From assembly GCA_017555025.1 (NCBI GenBank), contig JAFZHC010000050.1, forward strand, positions 1-58,737: a DNA stretch of 58,737 nt. The letters run 5' to 3'. Source of the DNA: Akkermansia sp. (lineage in GTDB: Bacteria > Verrucomicrobiota > Verrucomicrobiia > Verrucomicrobiales > Akkermansiaceae). The notes beneath the pieces are model-generated. The model was not told where the DNA came from, ran no database searches, and worked only from the letters and a program-made list of their open reading frames with translations. Shown piece by piece: positions 44,457-57,837 of the stretch. Position 1 is the stretch's first letter, and the number at the start of each line of letters is the position of its first letter. The translations under genes were made by a program, and so were the position numbers.

Positions 44457-45467
44457 TTATTGGAAGAGATTCGGCATTTTCATGGCTGCATAATCACGGG
44501 CGGATTGCCCTTTCATATCACAGGCATCGGGGTCAGCGCCTGCCTTCAGTAACTCTCGAGCAATATTCTCACGGCCTCTCATGACAGCCCAGACCAAAGG
44601 CGGCATCTTTTCGAAACAGGCACCTCGCAAATTCGTACCGGCCGCAATAAAAGCCCGTACGATATCGACACTTCCGTTGCTGATAGCCATCATCAACGGA
44701 AGCCCGTTGCGCCCGCCATCAGGATTATAATTTACCGCAGTATAGGAGGGCAACAGGGCTTTAACCGTGGAAAGATTGTGCTGCCACACGGCATCATGCA
44801 ACGGAGTAGCATCGTTATTGGCTTTCATCATGGGATTAGCCCCGGCAGCCAACAGGCGGTGCACAATGTCACCATCAGCATAGGCTGCGGCTATATGCAG
44901 TACACTTTTGCTCTGCACATTTACATAATCCACATCAGCACCATTATCAAGCAACAGTTGCACCATCTGCACACGCCTGGCCTGCACAGCGGCCATCAGC
45001 ACCGACATCTGATAATCATGAGTCAGAGCATTGGCATTTACCCCCTGCGCCAACAACCGGCGAACCTCCGGCATATTATTACTGGCAACGGCTTCGCACA
45101 GCTGAATCTCCAACTGACGCTTCTTCAATGAGCCCATCACTACATCGCGCGTAGCCTGAGTAGAGGCCAAGGCCAGCGTTTGCTCAGAGGCCGCAGCTCC
45201 GCAGGCAATCAGGTGAGCAGCCGCAAACTCATGCCCATTCATCACGGCAATATCCAACGGAGTTCTGCCCAGCTCATCGGGCATATTGAGAGTTGCCTTG
45301 TCCATAGCTGCCACGCGCACAGCATACTCATCGCCCGTAGCAGCAGCCTCGTGTATCGAAAATACGCCATTGCTGCGAGTTAGCCAGCTATCCAATTCAT
45401 CGGCAACCGCAAAGGGAAATATCATCCCGGCAATAACAAACTTTAATAAAAACTTATTCCTACACAT
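44457..45467 (-). CDS. Exported ankyrin-repeat protein
   Basis: A 336-residue protein with an N-terminal signal peptide (about 1-22) and about eight ankyrin repeats: LGRTPLDIAVMNGHEFAAAHL, MSVLMAAVQARRVQMVQLLL, SKSVLHIAAAYADGDIVHRL, DATPLHDAVWQHNLSTVKAL and others. Ankyrin repeats are protein-binding scaffolds; here the protein should act in the periplasm or outside. It heads the operon with the M60 peptidase and a glycosyltransferase and might bind, protect or inhibit the peptidase, which is speculation from position only. Confidence 0.88.
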   Translation of the reverse strand: MCRNKFLLKFVIAGMIFPFAVADELDSWLTRSNGVFSIHEAAATGDEYAVRVAAMDKATLNMPDELGRTPLDIAVMNGHEFAAAHLIACGAAASEQTLALASTQATRDVVMGSLKKRQLEIQLCEAVASNNMPEVRRLLAQGVNANALTHDYQMSVLMAAVQARRVQMVQLLLDNGADVDYVNVQSKSVLHIAAAYADGDIVHRLLAAGANPMMKANNDATPLHDAVWQHNLSTVKALLPSYTAVNYNPDGGRNGLPLMMAISNGSVDIVRAFIAAGTNLRGACFEKMPPLVWAVMRGRENIARELLKAGADPDACDMKGQSARDYAAMKMPNLFQ

Positions 45468-45475
45468 CGTTATGT

Positions 45476-45504
45476 ATTCTACCTACTTTTGTTTTATCAG
45501 GCAA
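45476..45504 (-). promoter_or_regulatory. Promoter of the ankyrin-M60-glycosyltransferase operon
   Basis: TTGCCT (minus, 45499-45504), 17-base spacer, TAGAAT (45476-45481). Eight bases to the ATG at 45467: start site at or one to two bases before the codon. Confidence 0.65.
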
Positions 45505-45550
45505 GAATAAAATAAACCGACTCATCGCTCAATATCTTTTATTGGCAAGC

Positions 45551-45581
45551 GACCCGGCCGCGCATGATACGCAGCCGGGTC
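45551..45581 (-). terminator. Hairpin after rpoC
   Basis: Stem GACCCGGC (45551-45558) / GCCGGGTC (45574-45581), 15-base loop. On the minus strand no T run follows, so it is a weak candidate for the end of the rpoBC transcript. Confidence 0.45.
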
Positions 45582-45615
45582 GAAAATCCCATTTTGAGGG
45601 CAATTCAAACGAGCT

Positions 45616-48600
45616 TTACTCGTCGATACCCACGGAGATGGTCTCCTCCGCAGCGGAGAAATCATCCTCATCCTCCCACACGGCACGGGGGATGGGAGTA
45701 GCACCGGGAGCAGCCTCCACCACGATATTGCGGTACTTGTCGAAACCGGTACCGGCAGGAATAAGGTGCCCCAGAATGACGTTCTCCTTGAAGCCCTCCA
45801 GCATATCAACCTTGCCCAGCGTTGCAGCCTCGGTAAGCACACGAGTTGTATCCTGGAAGGAAGCGGCGGAGATGAAGGAATCCGTCTTAAGGGAAGCCTT
45901 GGTGATACCGAGGAGGATGGGCTCGCTGTCGGCCGGACGACCATTCATGTTGACGGTCTCGCGGTTAATGCGGGACAGCGTGGTGCGATCCACCTCATCA
46001 CCCCAGAGCAGACCGGTATCGCCCGGGTCCTTCACGCGCACCTTGCGCAGCATCTGTGAGACGATGATTTCGACGTGCTTGTCGTTAATCTCTACACCCT
46101 GCACACGGTATACCTGCTGCACCTTGTTGACGAGGTGCTCCTGCAGAGCCTCCTTACCGCAAATGCGGAGGATTTCATCGGAAGCCTCGGAACCGTCAGA
46201 CAGGGGCTCACCGGCACGCACGAAGTCGCCGTCGTGAACGATGATGTGGCGATCCATGGGCACAAGGTGCTTGATGGAGATGGCACCCTCGTTCTCATCG
46301 TGAGTCTCGAGCTTGGAGGAGCGGCGACGGCTCTTGCCGGCGGCCTCCTTGGCCTCAGCATCGCGATAAATCGTCACAACCTTCTTACCACGAATCATGG
46401 CGTCATCGATAGAGACGATACCGTCCATCTCAGCCAGCGTGCAGGTATCCTTCGGGCGGCGTGCTTCGAAGAGCTCGGCCACGCGGGGAAGACCACCGGT
46501 AATATCGTTCGTCTTCTGCACCTTACGGGGGGTCTTGGCGATGGACGTACCGGCAGAAATCTTCTGCTTGTTGTTCACGGCAAGGTATGCACCGGTCGGG
46601 ATGGAGTAGACGCGGGGCTGATCCTTAGCGCTACCGGGCTTGGCGGTGTGCACGATAATGCGCGGAGCCAGGTCCTGACGGTGGTCGATGATAACCGTCG
46701 TACCCTTACCGGATTCCGTGTGACCGCTCTCGGTGCGGCAGGTAATACCCTCAATCATGTCGGCAAACTCAACCTGACCACCCACCTCGGCAATAACCGG
46801 AATGGCGAAGGGATCCCACTCAGCAATGAGGGTCTTGGCGGTAATCTGCTCGCCGTCCTTCACGTGAAGTACAGCACCCATGGTGAGCTGGTAAGACTCC
46901 TGCTCCTTACCCTCGGCGTCGTAAACCTTCACGCTGCCGTTCTTGCAGAGTACCACGTTGTTACCGTTCTCATCCACTACGCAGCGGCCGCGCAGGTTCT
47001 CGTCGTAAATGACCTGACCATCGGTCTTGGCCACATACTCGGGACGGCTGGTGGAGGCCGATGCCGTACCACCCACGTGGAAGGTACGCATGGTAAGCTG
47101 AGTACCGGGCTCACCGATGGACTGAGCAGCGATGATACCGACAGCCTCACCCACCTTCACGCTCTTACCGGTTGCCAGGTTCAGACCATAGCACTTGGCG
47201 CAGCAGCCCTTCGTAAGGTCACAGGTAAGTACGGAGCGAACCTTCACCTTCTCGATGCCTACCTTCTCAATGCGCTTGGCGGCCTCATCGGTGATGATGT
47301 CGTTCTTGGCCACGATGAGCTCGTGAGAGGTCGGGTCGTAGATGTCATCGCAAGTTACGCGACCATAGATACGCTGAGCAAGGCTGGCGATTTCGTCATC
47401 ACCGTCGTAGATAGCGGTCATGGTGATACCGTTGTCGGTACCGCAGTCCTCATCGCGTACAATCACGTCCTGAGCCACGTCCACCAGCTTACGGGTCATG
47501 TAACCGGAGTCAGCCGTCTTAAGAGCGGTATCAGCCAGACCCTTACGGGCACCGTGGGTGGAAATGAAGTACTCAAGCACGCTCAGACCCTCACGGAAGT
47601 TGGAGGTAATGGGGCGCTCGATAATTTCACCACTGGGCTTAGCCATAAGACCACGCATACCGGAGAGCTGCTTAATCTGAGCCTTGTTACCACGAGCACC
47701 GGAGTCAACCATCATGAAGAGCGGGTTGGCAACAGCGGAACCGTCGTTGTACTCCAGCTTGGTGTAGAGCTCCTTCTGAATAGCATCGGTCGTGGAGGAC
47801 CAGATGTTAACCACCTTTTCGTAGCGCTCGCCGTTGGTGATAAGACCTTCCTCGTACTGCTCGCTCACCTTGGTCACTTCATCGTAAGCCTCAGCAATAA
47901 GCTTAGCCTTGTGCTCGGGCTCAACCATGTCAACGATACCGATGGAGCAACCGGAACGGGTAGCCTCCTTATAGCCAAGGGACTTCAGAGCATCGAGTGT
48001 CTCCACCGTCTTGGCCTGACCACAAGTCTGGTAGCAGCGCCAGATGATTTCACCCAGCTCCTTCTTGCGAACGTTGCAGTTGATGTAACCAATCTCGTTG
48101 GGCCAGATTTCGTTGAAGCGCACACGACCGGCAGTAGTGACGATGGTCTTGCGGTTCACGTTCTCCTGGTTGAAGGAGAGACGCTCGAAATCGCGACCGG
48201 TCTTGCCGTAATCGGGGTTCTTCAGACGAATCCAGTCGTGGTAGCCAATCTTGCGGGCTGCAATAGCAAACTCCACTTCGGAGATGGACTCGAAGAGCGG
48301 CAGCAGATTCTGATTATCCTCGTTCTCCTTCACCGTCTTAGCACGGGTGTGCGTCAGGTAGTAGGAACCGAGAATGATATCCTGAGACGGCGTGCTGATG
48401 GGCTTACCGGAAGCAGGCGAGAAGATGTTGTTGGGGGCCAGCATGAGCAGGCGAGCCTCCAGCTGGGCTTCCACGCTCAGGGGCACGTGCACAGCCATCT
48501 GGTCACCGTCGAAGTCAGCGTTATAACCGGTACATACAAGCGGGTGCAGACGGATAGCGCTACCCTCAATCAGCACAGGCTCGAAAGCCTGAATGGAGAG

Positions 48601-49890
48601 ACGGTGCAGCGTAGGAGCACGGTTCAGGAACACGGGATGTCCCTTGGTCACCTCTTCGAGGATATCCCATACAATGGACTCCTTACGGTCAATCATCTTC
48701 TTGGCGGAGCGCACAGTATGCACATAGCCAAGCTCCTTCAGGCGGTGAATGATGAAGGGCTCAAACAGAGCCAGAGCCATCTTCTTGGGCAGACCGCACT
48801 GGTTCATGCGCAGGTTCGGACCAATCACAATCACGGAACGGCCGGAGTAGTCCACACGCTTACCAAGCAGGTTCTGACGGAAACGACCGCTCTTACCCTT
48901 CAGCATGTCGGAGAGGGACTTCAGCGGGCGGTTACCGGCACCCGTAACGTGACGGCCATGACGACCGTTATCGAAGAGGGCGTCAACAGCCTCCTGCAGC
49001 ATGCGCATTTCGTTACGCTTAATCACCTCGGGGGTCTGCAGAGCAGCGAGCTCCTTAAGACGGTTGTTACGGTTGATGACGCGACGATAGAGGTCATTGA
49101 GGTCGGAGGTAGCAAAGCGACCACCGGGCAGCGGCACCAACGGACGGAGGTCCGGGGGGATAACGGGCAGGATAGTCAGCACCATCCACTCGGGGTGGCA
49201 ACCGCTGTTCTTAAAGCCCTGAGCCAGCTGCAGGCGCTTAGCAATCTTGCGCTTGTTCTGCTTGGAGTTGGTCTTCTCCATCTCCTGACGAAGCTCATCG
49301 ATGAGGGCCTCAAGGTCGATGGTAGCCAGCAGGCGCTGAATAGCCACAGCACCCATGCCTGCCTCGGGGGCGTCATCCCCATAGTCCTCCTGCAGGTCCT
49401 CGTACTCCTCTTCAGTAAGAATCATACCGCGCTCGATACCATTCACACCGCGGGGGTCGATGACGATGTAGTCCTCGTAGTAAATCACGCGCTCCAGGTC
49501 ACGAGCCGTCAGGTTCAGCATGAGGCCGATGCGGCTGGGCATACACTTGTAGAACCAGATGTGCGTTACCGGCACAGCCAGCTCAATGTGGCCCATGCGC
49601 TCACGACGTACACGGGCAGAGGTAACCTCCACACCGCAACGGTCACAAATCATGCCCTTGTTCTTGGCGCGCTTGTAACGACCGCAAGAGCACTCCATAT
49701 CACGAGTGGGACCGAAAATACGCTCACAGAAAAGGCCGCCCTTCTCGGGTTTGAACGTACGGTAATTGATGGTCTCAGGGTTCTTGACCTCGCCGCTGGA
49801 CCAGCTCAGGATATTCTCCGGGCTGGCAACGGTGATGCAAACCTGGTCGAAGTTTTTAGGCTTCTCGTTGTTAAGGTCAATGTAAGACAT
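45616..49890 (-). CDS. rpoC: RNA polymerase subunit beta'
   Basis: Beta' subunit, carrying the catalytic Mg-binding loop of RNA polymerase. 1424 residues. The absolutely conserved NADFDGDQM is at 457-465 (Asp459, Asp461, Asp463). The N-terminal zinc-binding domain shows Cys67, Cys69, Cys82 and Cys85 ([20 protein letters not shown]). The second zinc site near the middle has [13 protein letters not shown]. Start at ATG 49890 ([10 protein letters not shown]); 14 further in-frame codons upstream have no support. It follows rpoB after 65 bases. Confidence 0.99.
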   Translation of the reverse strand: MSYIDLNNEKPKNFDQVCITVASPENILSWSSGEVKNPETINYRTFKPEKGGLFCERIFGPTRDMECSCGRYKRAKNKGMICDRCGVEVTSARVRRERMGHIELAVPVTHIWFYKCMPSRIGLMLNLTARDLERVIYYEDYIVIDPRGVNGIERGMILTEEEYEDLQEDYGDDAPEAGMGAVAIQRLLATIDLEALIDELRQEMEKTNSKQNKRKIAKRLQLAQGFKNSGCHPEWMVLTILPVIPPDLRPLVPLPGGRFATSDLNDLYRRVINRNNRLKELAALQTPEVIKRNEMRMLQEAVDALFDNGRHGRHVTGAGNRPLKSLSDMLKGKSGRFRQNLLGKRVDYSGRSVIVIGPNLRMNQCGLPKKMALALFEPFIIHRLKELGYVHTVRSAKKMIDRKESIVWDILEEVTKGHPVFLNRAPTLHRLSIQAFEPVLIEGSAIRLHPLVCTGYNADFDGDQMAVHVPLSVEAQLEARLLMLAPNNIFSPASGKPISTPSQDIILGSYYLTHTRAKTVKENEDNQNLLPLFESISEVEFAIAARKIGYHDWIRLKNPDYGKTGRDFERLSFNQENVNRKTIVTTAGRVRFNEIWPNEIGYINCNVRKKELGEIIWRCYQTCGQAKTVETLDALKSLGYKEATRSGCSIGIVDMVEPEHKAKLIAEAYDEVTKVSEQYEEGLITNGERYEKVVNIWSSTTDAIQKELYTKLEYNDGSAVANPLFMMVDSGARGNKAQIKQLSGMRGLMAKPSGEIIERPITSNFREGLSVLEYFISTHGARKGLADTALKTADSGYMTRKLVDVAQDVIVRDEDCGTDNGITMTAIYDGDDEIASLAQRIYGRVTCDDIYDPTSHELIVAKNDIITDEAAKRIEKVGIEKVKVRSVLTCDLTKGCCAKCYGLNLATGKSVKVGEAVGIIAAQSIGEPGTQLTMRTFHVGGTASASTSRPEYVAKTDGQVIYDENLRGRCVVDENGNNVVLCKNGSVKVYDAEGKEQESYQLTMGAVLHVKDGEQITAKTLIAEWDPFAIPVIAEVGGQVEFADMIEGITCRTESGHTESGKGTTVIIDHRQDLAPRIIVHTAKPGSAKDQPRVYSIPTGAYLAVNNKQKISAGTSIAKTPRKVQKTNDITGGLPRVAELFEARRPKDTCTLAEMDGIVSIDDAMIRGKKVVTIYRDAEAKEAAGKSRRRSSKLETHDENEGAISIKHLVPMDRHIIVHDGDFVRAGEPLSDGSEASDEILRICGKEALQEHLVNKVQQVYRVQGVEINDKHVEIIVSQMLRKVRVKDPGDTGLLWGDEVDRTTLSRINRETVNMNGRPADSEPILLGITKASLKTDSFISAASFQDTTRVLTEAATLGKVDMLEGFKENVILGHLIPAGTGFDKYRNIVVEAAPGATPIPRAVWEDEDDFSAAEETISVGIDE

Positions 49891-49955
49891 ATAAGCGTTA
49901 TATTTTGAAAGTTCAGTTTGCCACCCGCCCACACAGACGGGTGGCGGTTACAGGT

Positions 49956-54047
<4,092 letters not shown>

Positions 54048-54282
54048 GGAGTTGGCGGAGATAATGTTTTGCACCCATGTCCGGGTGCGGATCGGTTTAC
54101 GTCTGGTAAAACCGACCCGGAATGACGCGCTCGCACGCGCGCTTGCGAAGTCGTTGCCTTCCCGGGTCGATTCTACAGTCCTGCTATATGGCTCCTGTGG
54201 CTTTTCTGTGTCATATAAGCCATTTATACACAAGCTTTAGGGAGACAGAGCCATTCTCCCCGCTGCACAACTTGACGCGAAT

Positions 54283-54310
54283 GCAGGGGAGGAATACACT
54301 CCTCCCCTGC
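54283..54310 (-). promoter_or_regulatory. Hairpin in the rplL-rpoB gap
   Basis: Perfect 11-base stem GCAGGGGAGGA / TCCTCCCCTGC with six-base loop, 20 bases after rplL in a 282-base gap. There is no T run, so it is more likely a processing or attenuation structure between ribosomal and polymerase genes, as known in E. coli, than a full terminator. Confidence 0.6.
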
Positions 54311-54329
54311 TCGCGCGGGAATGGAAAGG

Positions 54330-54701
54330 TTACTTGATAGTGACCTTGGCACCGGCCTTCTCGAGCTCGGCCTTAGCCTTCTCGGCGTCCTCCTTGGAGG
54401 CACCCTCGAGGATAACGGTGGGAGCGCTCTCAACGAGCTTCTTGGCGTCAGCCAGACCCAGACCGGTCTTAACGGTGCGAACAGCCTTAATGACAGCAAT
54501 CTTGTTGCCGCCGGCGTCGGTCAGCTCTACGTCGAAGTCAGTCTTCTCCTCCACGGGCTCAGCAGCGGCAACGGGGCCGGCAGCAGCCACGGGAGCAGCG
54601 GCGGAAACGCCCCACTTCTCTTCGAGCATCTTTACAAGTTCAGCAGCCTCCAGAATGGTAAGCTTGCCAAGTTCCTCAGCGATTGTATTGAGATCAGCCA
54701 T
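54330..54701 (-). CDS. rplL: 50S ribosomal protein L7/L12
   Basis: Stalk protein recruiting translation factors. 123 residues: N-terminal dimerisation helix region ([20 protein letters not shown]), an Ala/Pro-rich hinge, and the C-terminal domain with [32 protein letters not shown] and [11 protein letters not shown]. The 154-base gap to rplJ contains a strong hairpin, which may set the higher stoichiometry of L12. Confidence 0.98.
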   Translation of the reverse strand: MADLNTIAEELGKLTILEAAELVKMLEEKWGVSAAAPVAAAGPVAAAEPVEEKTDFDVELTDAGGNKIAVIKAVRTVKTGLGLADAKKLVESAPTVILEGASKEDAEKAKAELEKAGAKVTIK

Positions 54702-54806
54702 TGTAGTATCTATATGTTTTAATTGGTTCTAAGTCGTGGACAGGGGCTCCCTGCCCATTTAAGTTCTTACCGGCCGTAGAGCCGACAAAGAGCCTAATTT
54801 TTTTCA

Positions 54807-54837
54807 GGCGGCGGAGAGGGTGTACCACACCGCCGCC
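54807..54837 (-). promoter_or_regulatory. Hairpin between rplJ and rplL
   Basis: Eight-base GC-only stem GGCGGCGG (54807-54814) / CCGCCGCC (54830-54837), 15-base loop. No T run on the minus strand. On that strand TTGACC at 54842-54847 lies upstream, but its -10 partner (TACACC) is poor, so an internal rplL promoter is only possible. Confidence 0.5.
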
Positions 54838-54855
54838 CTCTGGTCAAGTCTTTTT

Positions 54856-55386
54856 TTACTCTGCAGACGCATTTTCCTGCTCTGCACCACCATTTTCCTT
54901 GTCGACATATGCCTGGATGACACGTGCGAGGGCGGAACCGGCACCATTGATGGTACCAAGAAGGGTGGCAAGCAGAACTTCGCGGCTGGGCAGATCACCG
55001 AGAGCCTTGATTTTCTCGGGGGTAAGCTCAGCACCATCAAGAATACCGGTCTTGTAGGCGGCTTTCTTGCTGGCCTTGGCAAAGGTGTTGATAGCCTTAG
55101 CAGCGGCGCAAACGTCGCTGTCGCCCATTACATAAGCCGTCTGACCCTTGAGGGCAGCGGTAATGTCGGGCAGGCCGGCCTCGGTCACAGCCTTGGCCAT
55201 GAAGGTGTTCTTAGCAACTACGCAAGAGGCACCGGCAGCGGCCAGAGCGGCACGCAGCGTGGTGAACTCAGGCACAGTCACACCCGTGTAGTCAATCACG
55301 ATGAGGAAGGGAGAGGCATTCACCTTAGCCTTCAAATCATCGATGATAGTGGTCTTATCAGCGTTCACTTTCTTTTCAGTACTCAT
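54856..55386 (-). CDS. rplJ: 50S ribosomal protein L10
   Basis: Base of the L12 stalk. 176 residues: ADKTTIIDDLKAKVNASPFLIVIDYTGVTV, FTTLRAALAAAG, KNTFMAKA, SREVLLATLLGTINGAGSALARVI and a short acidic C-terminus where L12 dimers bind. It follows rplA by 21 bases, so the L10 leader autoregulatory site known in other bacteria would have to be within rplA. Confidence 0.97.
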   Translation of the reverse strand: MSTEKKVNADKTTIIDDLKAKVNASPFLIVIDYTGVTVPEFTTLRAALAAAGASCVVAKNTFMAKAVTEAGLPDITAALKGQTAYVMGDSDVCAAAKAINTFAKASKKAAYKTGILDGAELTPEKIKALGDLPSREVLLATLLGTINGAGSALARVIQAYVDKENGGAEQENASAE

Positions 55387-55407
55387 GTTCGTATCTGTGG
55401 TTCAGTG

Positions 55408-56109
55408 TTACAGCTTGGAGAACTCAACCTGGCTGAGGGAGAGACCCGGGTTCATGGAGCTGGACATCGTGGCGCCGGAGATGTAGGCACCCTTAGCGCC
55501 GGAGGGACGAGCCTTCACTACAGCAGAGATGAAAGCGCGAGCGTTCTCCACGAGCTTCTCGTTATCGAAGGAGAGCTTACCAACGGCGGCAGAGATGTTA
55601 GCATTCTTGTCAACCTTGAAGTCTACGCGACCGGCCTTCACCTCGCGAACAGCCTTGGCGGTATCATCCGTCACAGTGCCGGTCTTGGGGTTGGGCATCA
55701 GACCACGCGGGCCGAGCACACGGGCAATCTTACGCACCTGGGCCATGGCGTCCGGGGTGGCGATTGCGCTGTCGAAGTCGAGGTAACCGCCCTGAATCTC
55801 CTTAATGAGATCCTCCAGGCCTACCTTCTCGGCACCGGCCTCCAGAGCAGCGGCAGCAGCCTCACCCTGAGCGAAGACGATGACACGAACATTTTTACCA
55901 GTACCGTGGGGCAGAGATACGGAGCCACGCACCATCTGGTCGGACTTACGGGGATCCACCGTCAGGCGGAAGGACACCGTGACCGTGGGGTCAAACTTAG
56001 GAGCGGGAAAGCTCTTCATGACCGCAACGGCTTCATCGACAGCATAAGCCTTGGTGGAATCCACCAGCTTGGCTGCCTCATTGTAGCGCTTTGAGCGTTT
56101 CTTGGACAT
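55408..56109 (-). CDS. rplA: 50S ribosomal protein L1
   Basis: L1 stalk protein and, in other bacteria, translational repressor of rplKA. 233 residues: [70 protein letters not shown] and [15 protein letters not shown] are all typical. It lies 51 bases after rplK. Confidence 0.99.
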   Translation of the reverse strand: MSKKRSKRYNEAAKLVDSTKAYAVDEAVAVMKSFPAPKFDPTVTVSFRLTVDPRKSDQMVRGSVSLPHGTGKNVRVIVFAQGEAAAAALEAGAEKVGLEDLIKEIQGGYLDFDSAIATPDAMAQVRKIARVLGPRGLMPNPKTGTVTDDTAKAVREVKAGRVDFKVDKNANISAAVGKLSFDNEKLVENARAFISAVVKARPSGAKGAYISGATMSSSMNPGLSLSQVEFSKL

Positions 56110-56160
56110 ATTAAATTAGCAGTACGTTCGGGTTATTAATTTTCCCTCCTGCAGAAGGGG

Positions 56161-56586
56161 TTACATCTCAACCTCCACACCCATCTGACGAGCCTGGCCG
56201 GCAATGATGCGGGCAGCAGCCTCGGGATCGGTCGTGTTGAGGTCGGGCATCTTGGTGTTAACGATCTCCATCAGCTTCTCCTTGGAGAGCTTGGCAACCT
56301 TCTTCTTGTTCGGCTCGCCGGAGCCGGACTTGATACCGGCGGCCTTCTTGATGAGGTTGGCTGCCGGGGGCTGCTTGGTGATGAAGTCGAAGGACTTATC
56401 CTTATAAACGGTGATCACGACGGGGAGAACGTCACCGGCCTGCTTCTGAGTTCTGGCGTTGAACTCTTTGCAGAAGCCCATGATGTTAACACCGGCCTGA
56501 CCAAGTGCAGGACCTACGGGCGGCGAGGGATTCGCGGCACCGGCAGGAATCTGCAGTTTGATTGTTTTTACTACTTCTTTTGCCAT
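56161..56586 (-). CDS. rplK: 50S ribosomal protein L11
   Basis: GTPase-centre protein binding 23S rRNA and release/stringent factors. 141 residues: [67 protein letters not shown] and the C-terminal RNA-binding domain ending [13 protein letters not shown]. It lies 65 bases after nusG. Confidence 0.99.
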   Translation of the reverse strand: MAKEVVKTIKLQIPAGAANPSPPVGPALGQAGVNIMGFCKEFNARTQKQAGDVLPVVITVYKDKSFDFITKQPPAANLIKKAAGIKSGSGEPNKKKVAKLSKEKLMEIVNTKMPDLNTTDPEAAARIIAGQARQMGVEVEM

Positions 56587-56651
56587 GGTTTTGTTTGTTT
56601 TGGGTTACCACTGAGCCGGGTGGTATACCCGGCTGCAGCAGCGAGAAGATT

Positions 56652-57302
56652 TTATTTGGAGGAATCCGACTTTGCACGCTCCTCATCAGGCACCAGCTGC
56701 ACCTGAGTGTAATCGAGGTCGAGCGGGTTTGAGCGACCGAACATGGTCACACCCACGCGAAGCTTGCCGCGCTCGGCATCAACCTCTTCCACAATGCCGT
56801 GCTCACCCTGGAAGGCGCCTTCCAGCACCACAACCTCGTCCTTCACATTGAAGACAATCTTCTGGCGCGGTCCTTCGCTGCGGCGCTCAATCTCATTCAT
56901 GAGTTCGCGCACATCGCGGGCAGACATGGGCAGCGGCTCCTTGTTGCGGCCGCAGGCAAAGCTGATAACCCCATCAACGGCCTGAATCTTGTACCAAGCA
57001 TCGTTGTTAAGAGAACCGTCGGCGCGACGAAGAGCAAAGTTCAGGTACACATAGCCGGGGTACAGCTTGCGCTCCTGTACATACTTCTTACCATTGCGTA
57101 CTTCCTCTACCTTTTCGGTGGGTACGAGGGGCTCACTCTGAACGAGGGCACCCATCTCTTCGTCCTCCTTAAAGAGGCGCTTGAGGTTCTCCACAGCACG
57201 ACGCTCCTTGTTGGAGAGCACATGCAGTACATACCACTGATCCTTTGCAGCAGGGGTCACACGAGCTGCAGAACCATTCTTTCTATCATACGGGCGAGAC
57301 AT
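56652..57302 (-). CDS. nusG: Transcription antitermination factor NusG
   Basis: Elongation factor that binds the RNA polymerase clamp and Rho or S10. 216 residues: a 20-residue N-terminal extension, the NGN domain (DQWYVLHVLSNKERRAVENL, LYPGYVYLNF at about 83-92), then the KOW domain (VKDEVVVLEGAFQGEHGIVEEVD at about 155-178). It is longer than E. coli NusG (181) because of the extension and an acidic insert (KEDEEMGALVQSEPLVPTEK). It follows secE by 47 bases. Confidence 0.97.
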   Translation of the reverse strand: MSRPYDRKNGSAARVTPAAKDQWYVLHVLSNKERRAVENLKRLFKEDEEMGALVQSEPLVPTEKVEEVRNGKKYVQERKLYPGYVYLNFALRRADGSLNNDAWYKIQAVDGVISFACGRNKEPLPMSARDVRELMNEIERRSEGPRQKIVFNVKDEVVVLEGAFQGEHGIVEEVDAERGKLRVGVTMFGRSNPLDLDYTQVQLVPDEERAKSDSSK

Positions 57303-57349
57303 AAATCAGAAAATCTGTAAGTGAATGGCAGGGGTATTCTGTCAGAACA

Positions 57350-57577
57350 TCAGGAAAGCTGCATGATGAGCCAATTGGTCACGCTGGCCATCACATAATC
57401 AAAGAAGGCGACATATGCACCAAGAAGCACCATGGCAATCAATACCATGATGGTGGAACCGGTCAACTCACGAAATTTCTTAAATCCCTTCACCTTCGGG
57501 TCACTCTCCCAAGGCCAGGAGCATTTTTTCAGCTCACCTTTGACATTGGATATATACTGGGAAAACTTGCGGAACAT
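57350..57577 (-). CDS. secE: Preprotein translocase subunit SecE
   Basis: Small SecYEG subunit, 75 residues, of the short bacterial form with one transmembrane helix (about 42-66) preceded by the amphipathic segment FSQYISNVKGELKKCSWP (conserved E-L-K-K-x-x-W-P). It lies between tRNA-Trp and nusG, the usual order. No rpmG is found between tRNA-Trp and secE. Confidence 0.96.
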   Translation of the reverse strand: MFRKFSQYISNVKGELKKCSWPWESDPKVKGFKKFRELTGSTIMVLIAMVLLGAYVAFFDYVMASVTNWLIMQLS

Positions 57578-57632
57578 CTGCTGCGGTTGTGAGTTTTGGT
57601 TAAAATGAGAGAAAAAAAAAGAGGAAGGTCAG

Positions 57633-57705
57633 CAGGGTATGAGAGACTCGAACTCCCAACACGCGGTTTTGGAGACCGCTGCTCTACCAATTGAGCTAAT
57701 ACCCT
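57633..57705 (-). tRNA. trnW: tRNA-Trp (anticodon CCA)
   Basis: 73-base cloverleaf: acceptor AGGGTAT pairs with ATACCCT, D-arm TAGCTCAATTGGTAGAGCA, anticodon stem GCGGT/ACCGC around loop CTCCAAA (CCA), T-arm with GTTCGAGTC, discriminator G. CCA end is not encoded. A T9 run lies about 13 bases downstream (57612-57620 on the complement). Confidence 0.97.
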
Positions 57706-57742
57706 TTTACCTTGCTCTGTTCTTCGGCCGAGGGAAGAAGGG

Positions 57743-57767
57743 GTTGCCCACACGGGGTGGGCAACCG
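57743..57767. terminator. Hairpin between tuf and tRNA-Trp
   Basis: Perfect 10-base stem GGTTGCCCAC / GTGGGCAACC, five-base loop, 70 bases after the tuf stop. On the minus strand it is followed by a pyrimidine-rich CCTTCTTCCC instead of a T run; it may terminate tuf in part or serve as a processing site for tRNA-Trp. No separate tRNA promoter was found. Confidence 0.5.
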
Positions 57768-57837
57768 CCCTTTCTTTTTCGGCCGGGAGTCATACTTTAG
57801 GTACAACCCCCGATGGTTAAGTTTTCAGCGGGGCTGT

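Noticed and set aside
54048..54233. 62-codon N-terminal extension of rpoB.
   Set aside because: Open by chance; the sequence is unlike RpoB and MSKPKQERIS matches the normal N-terminus.
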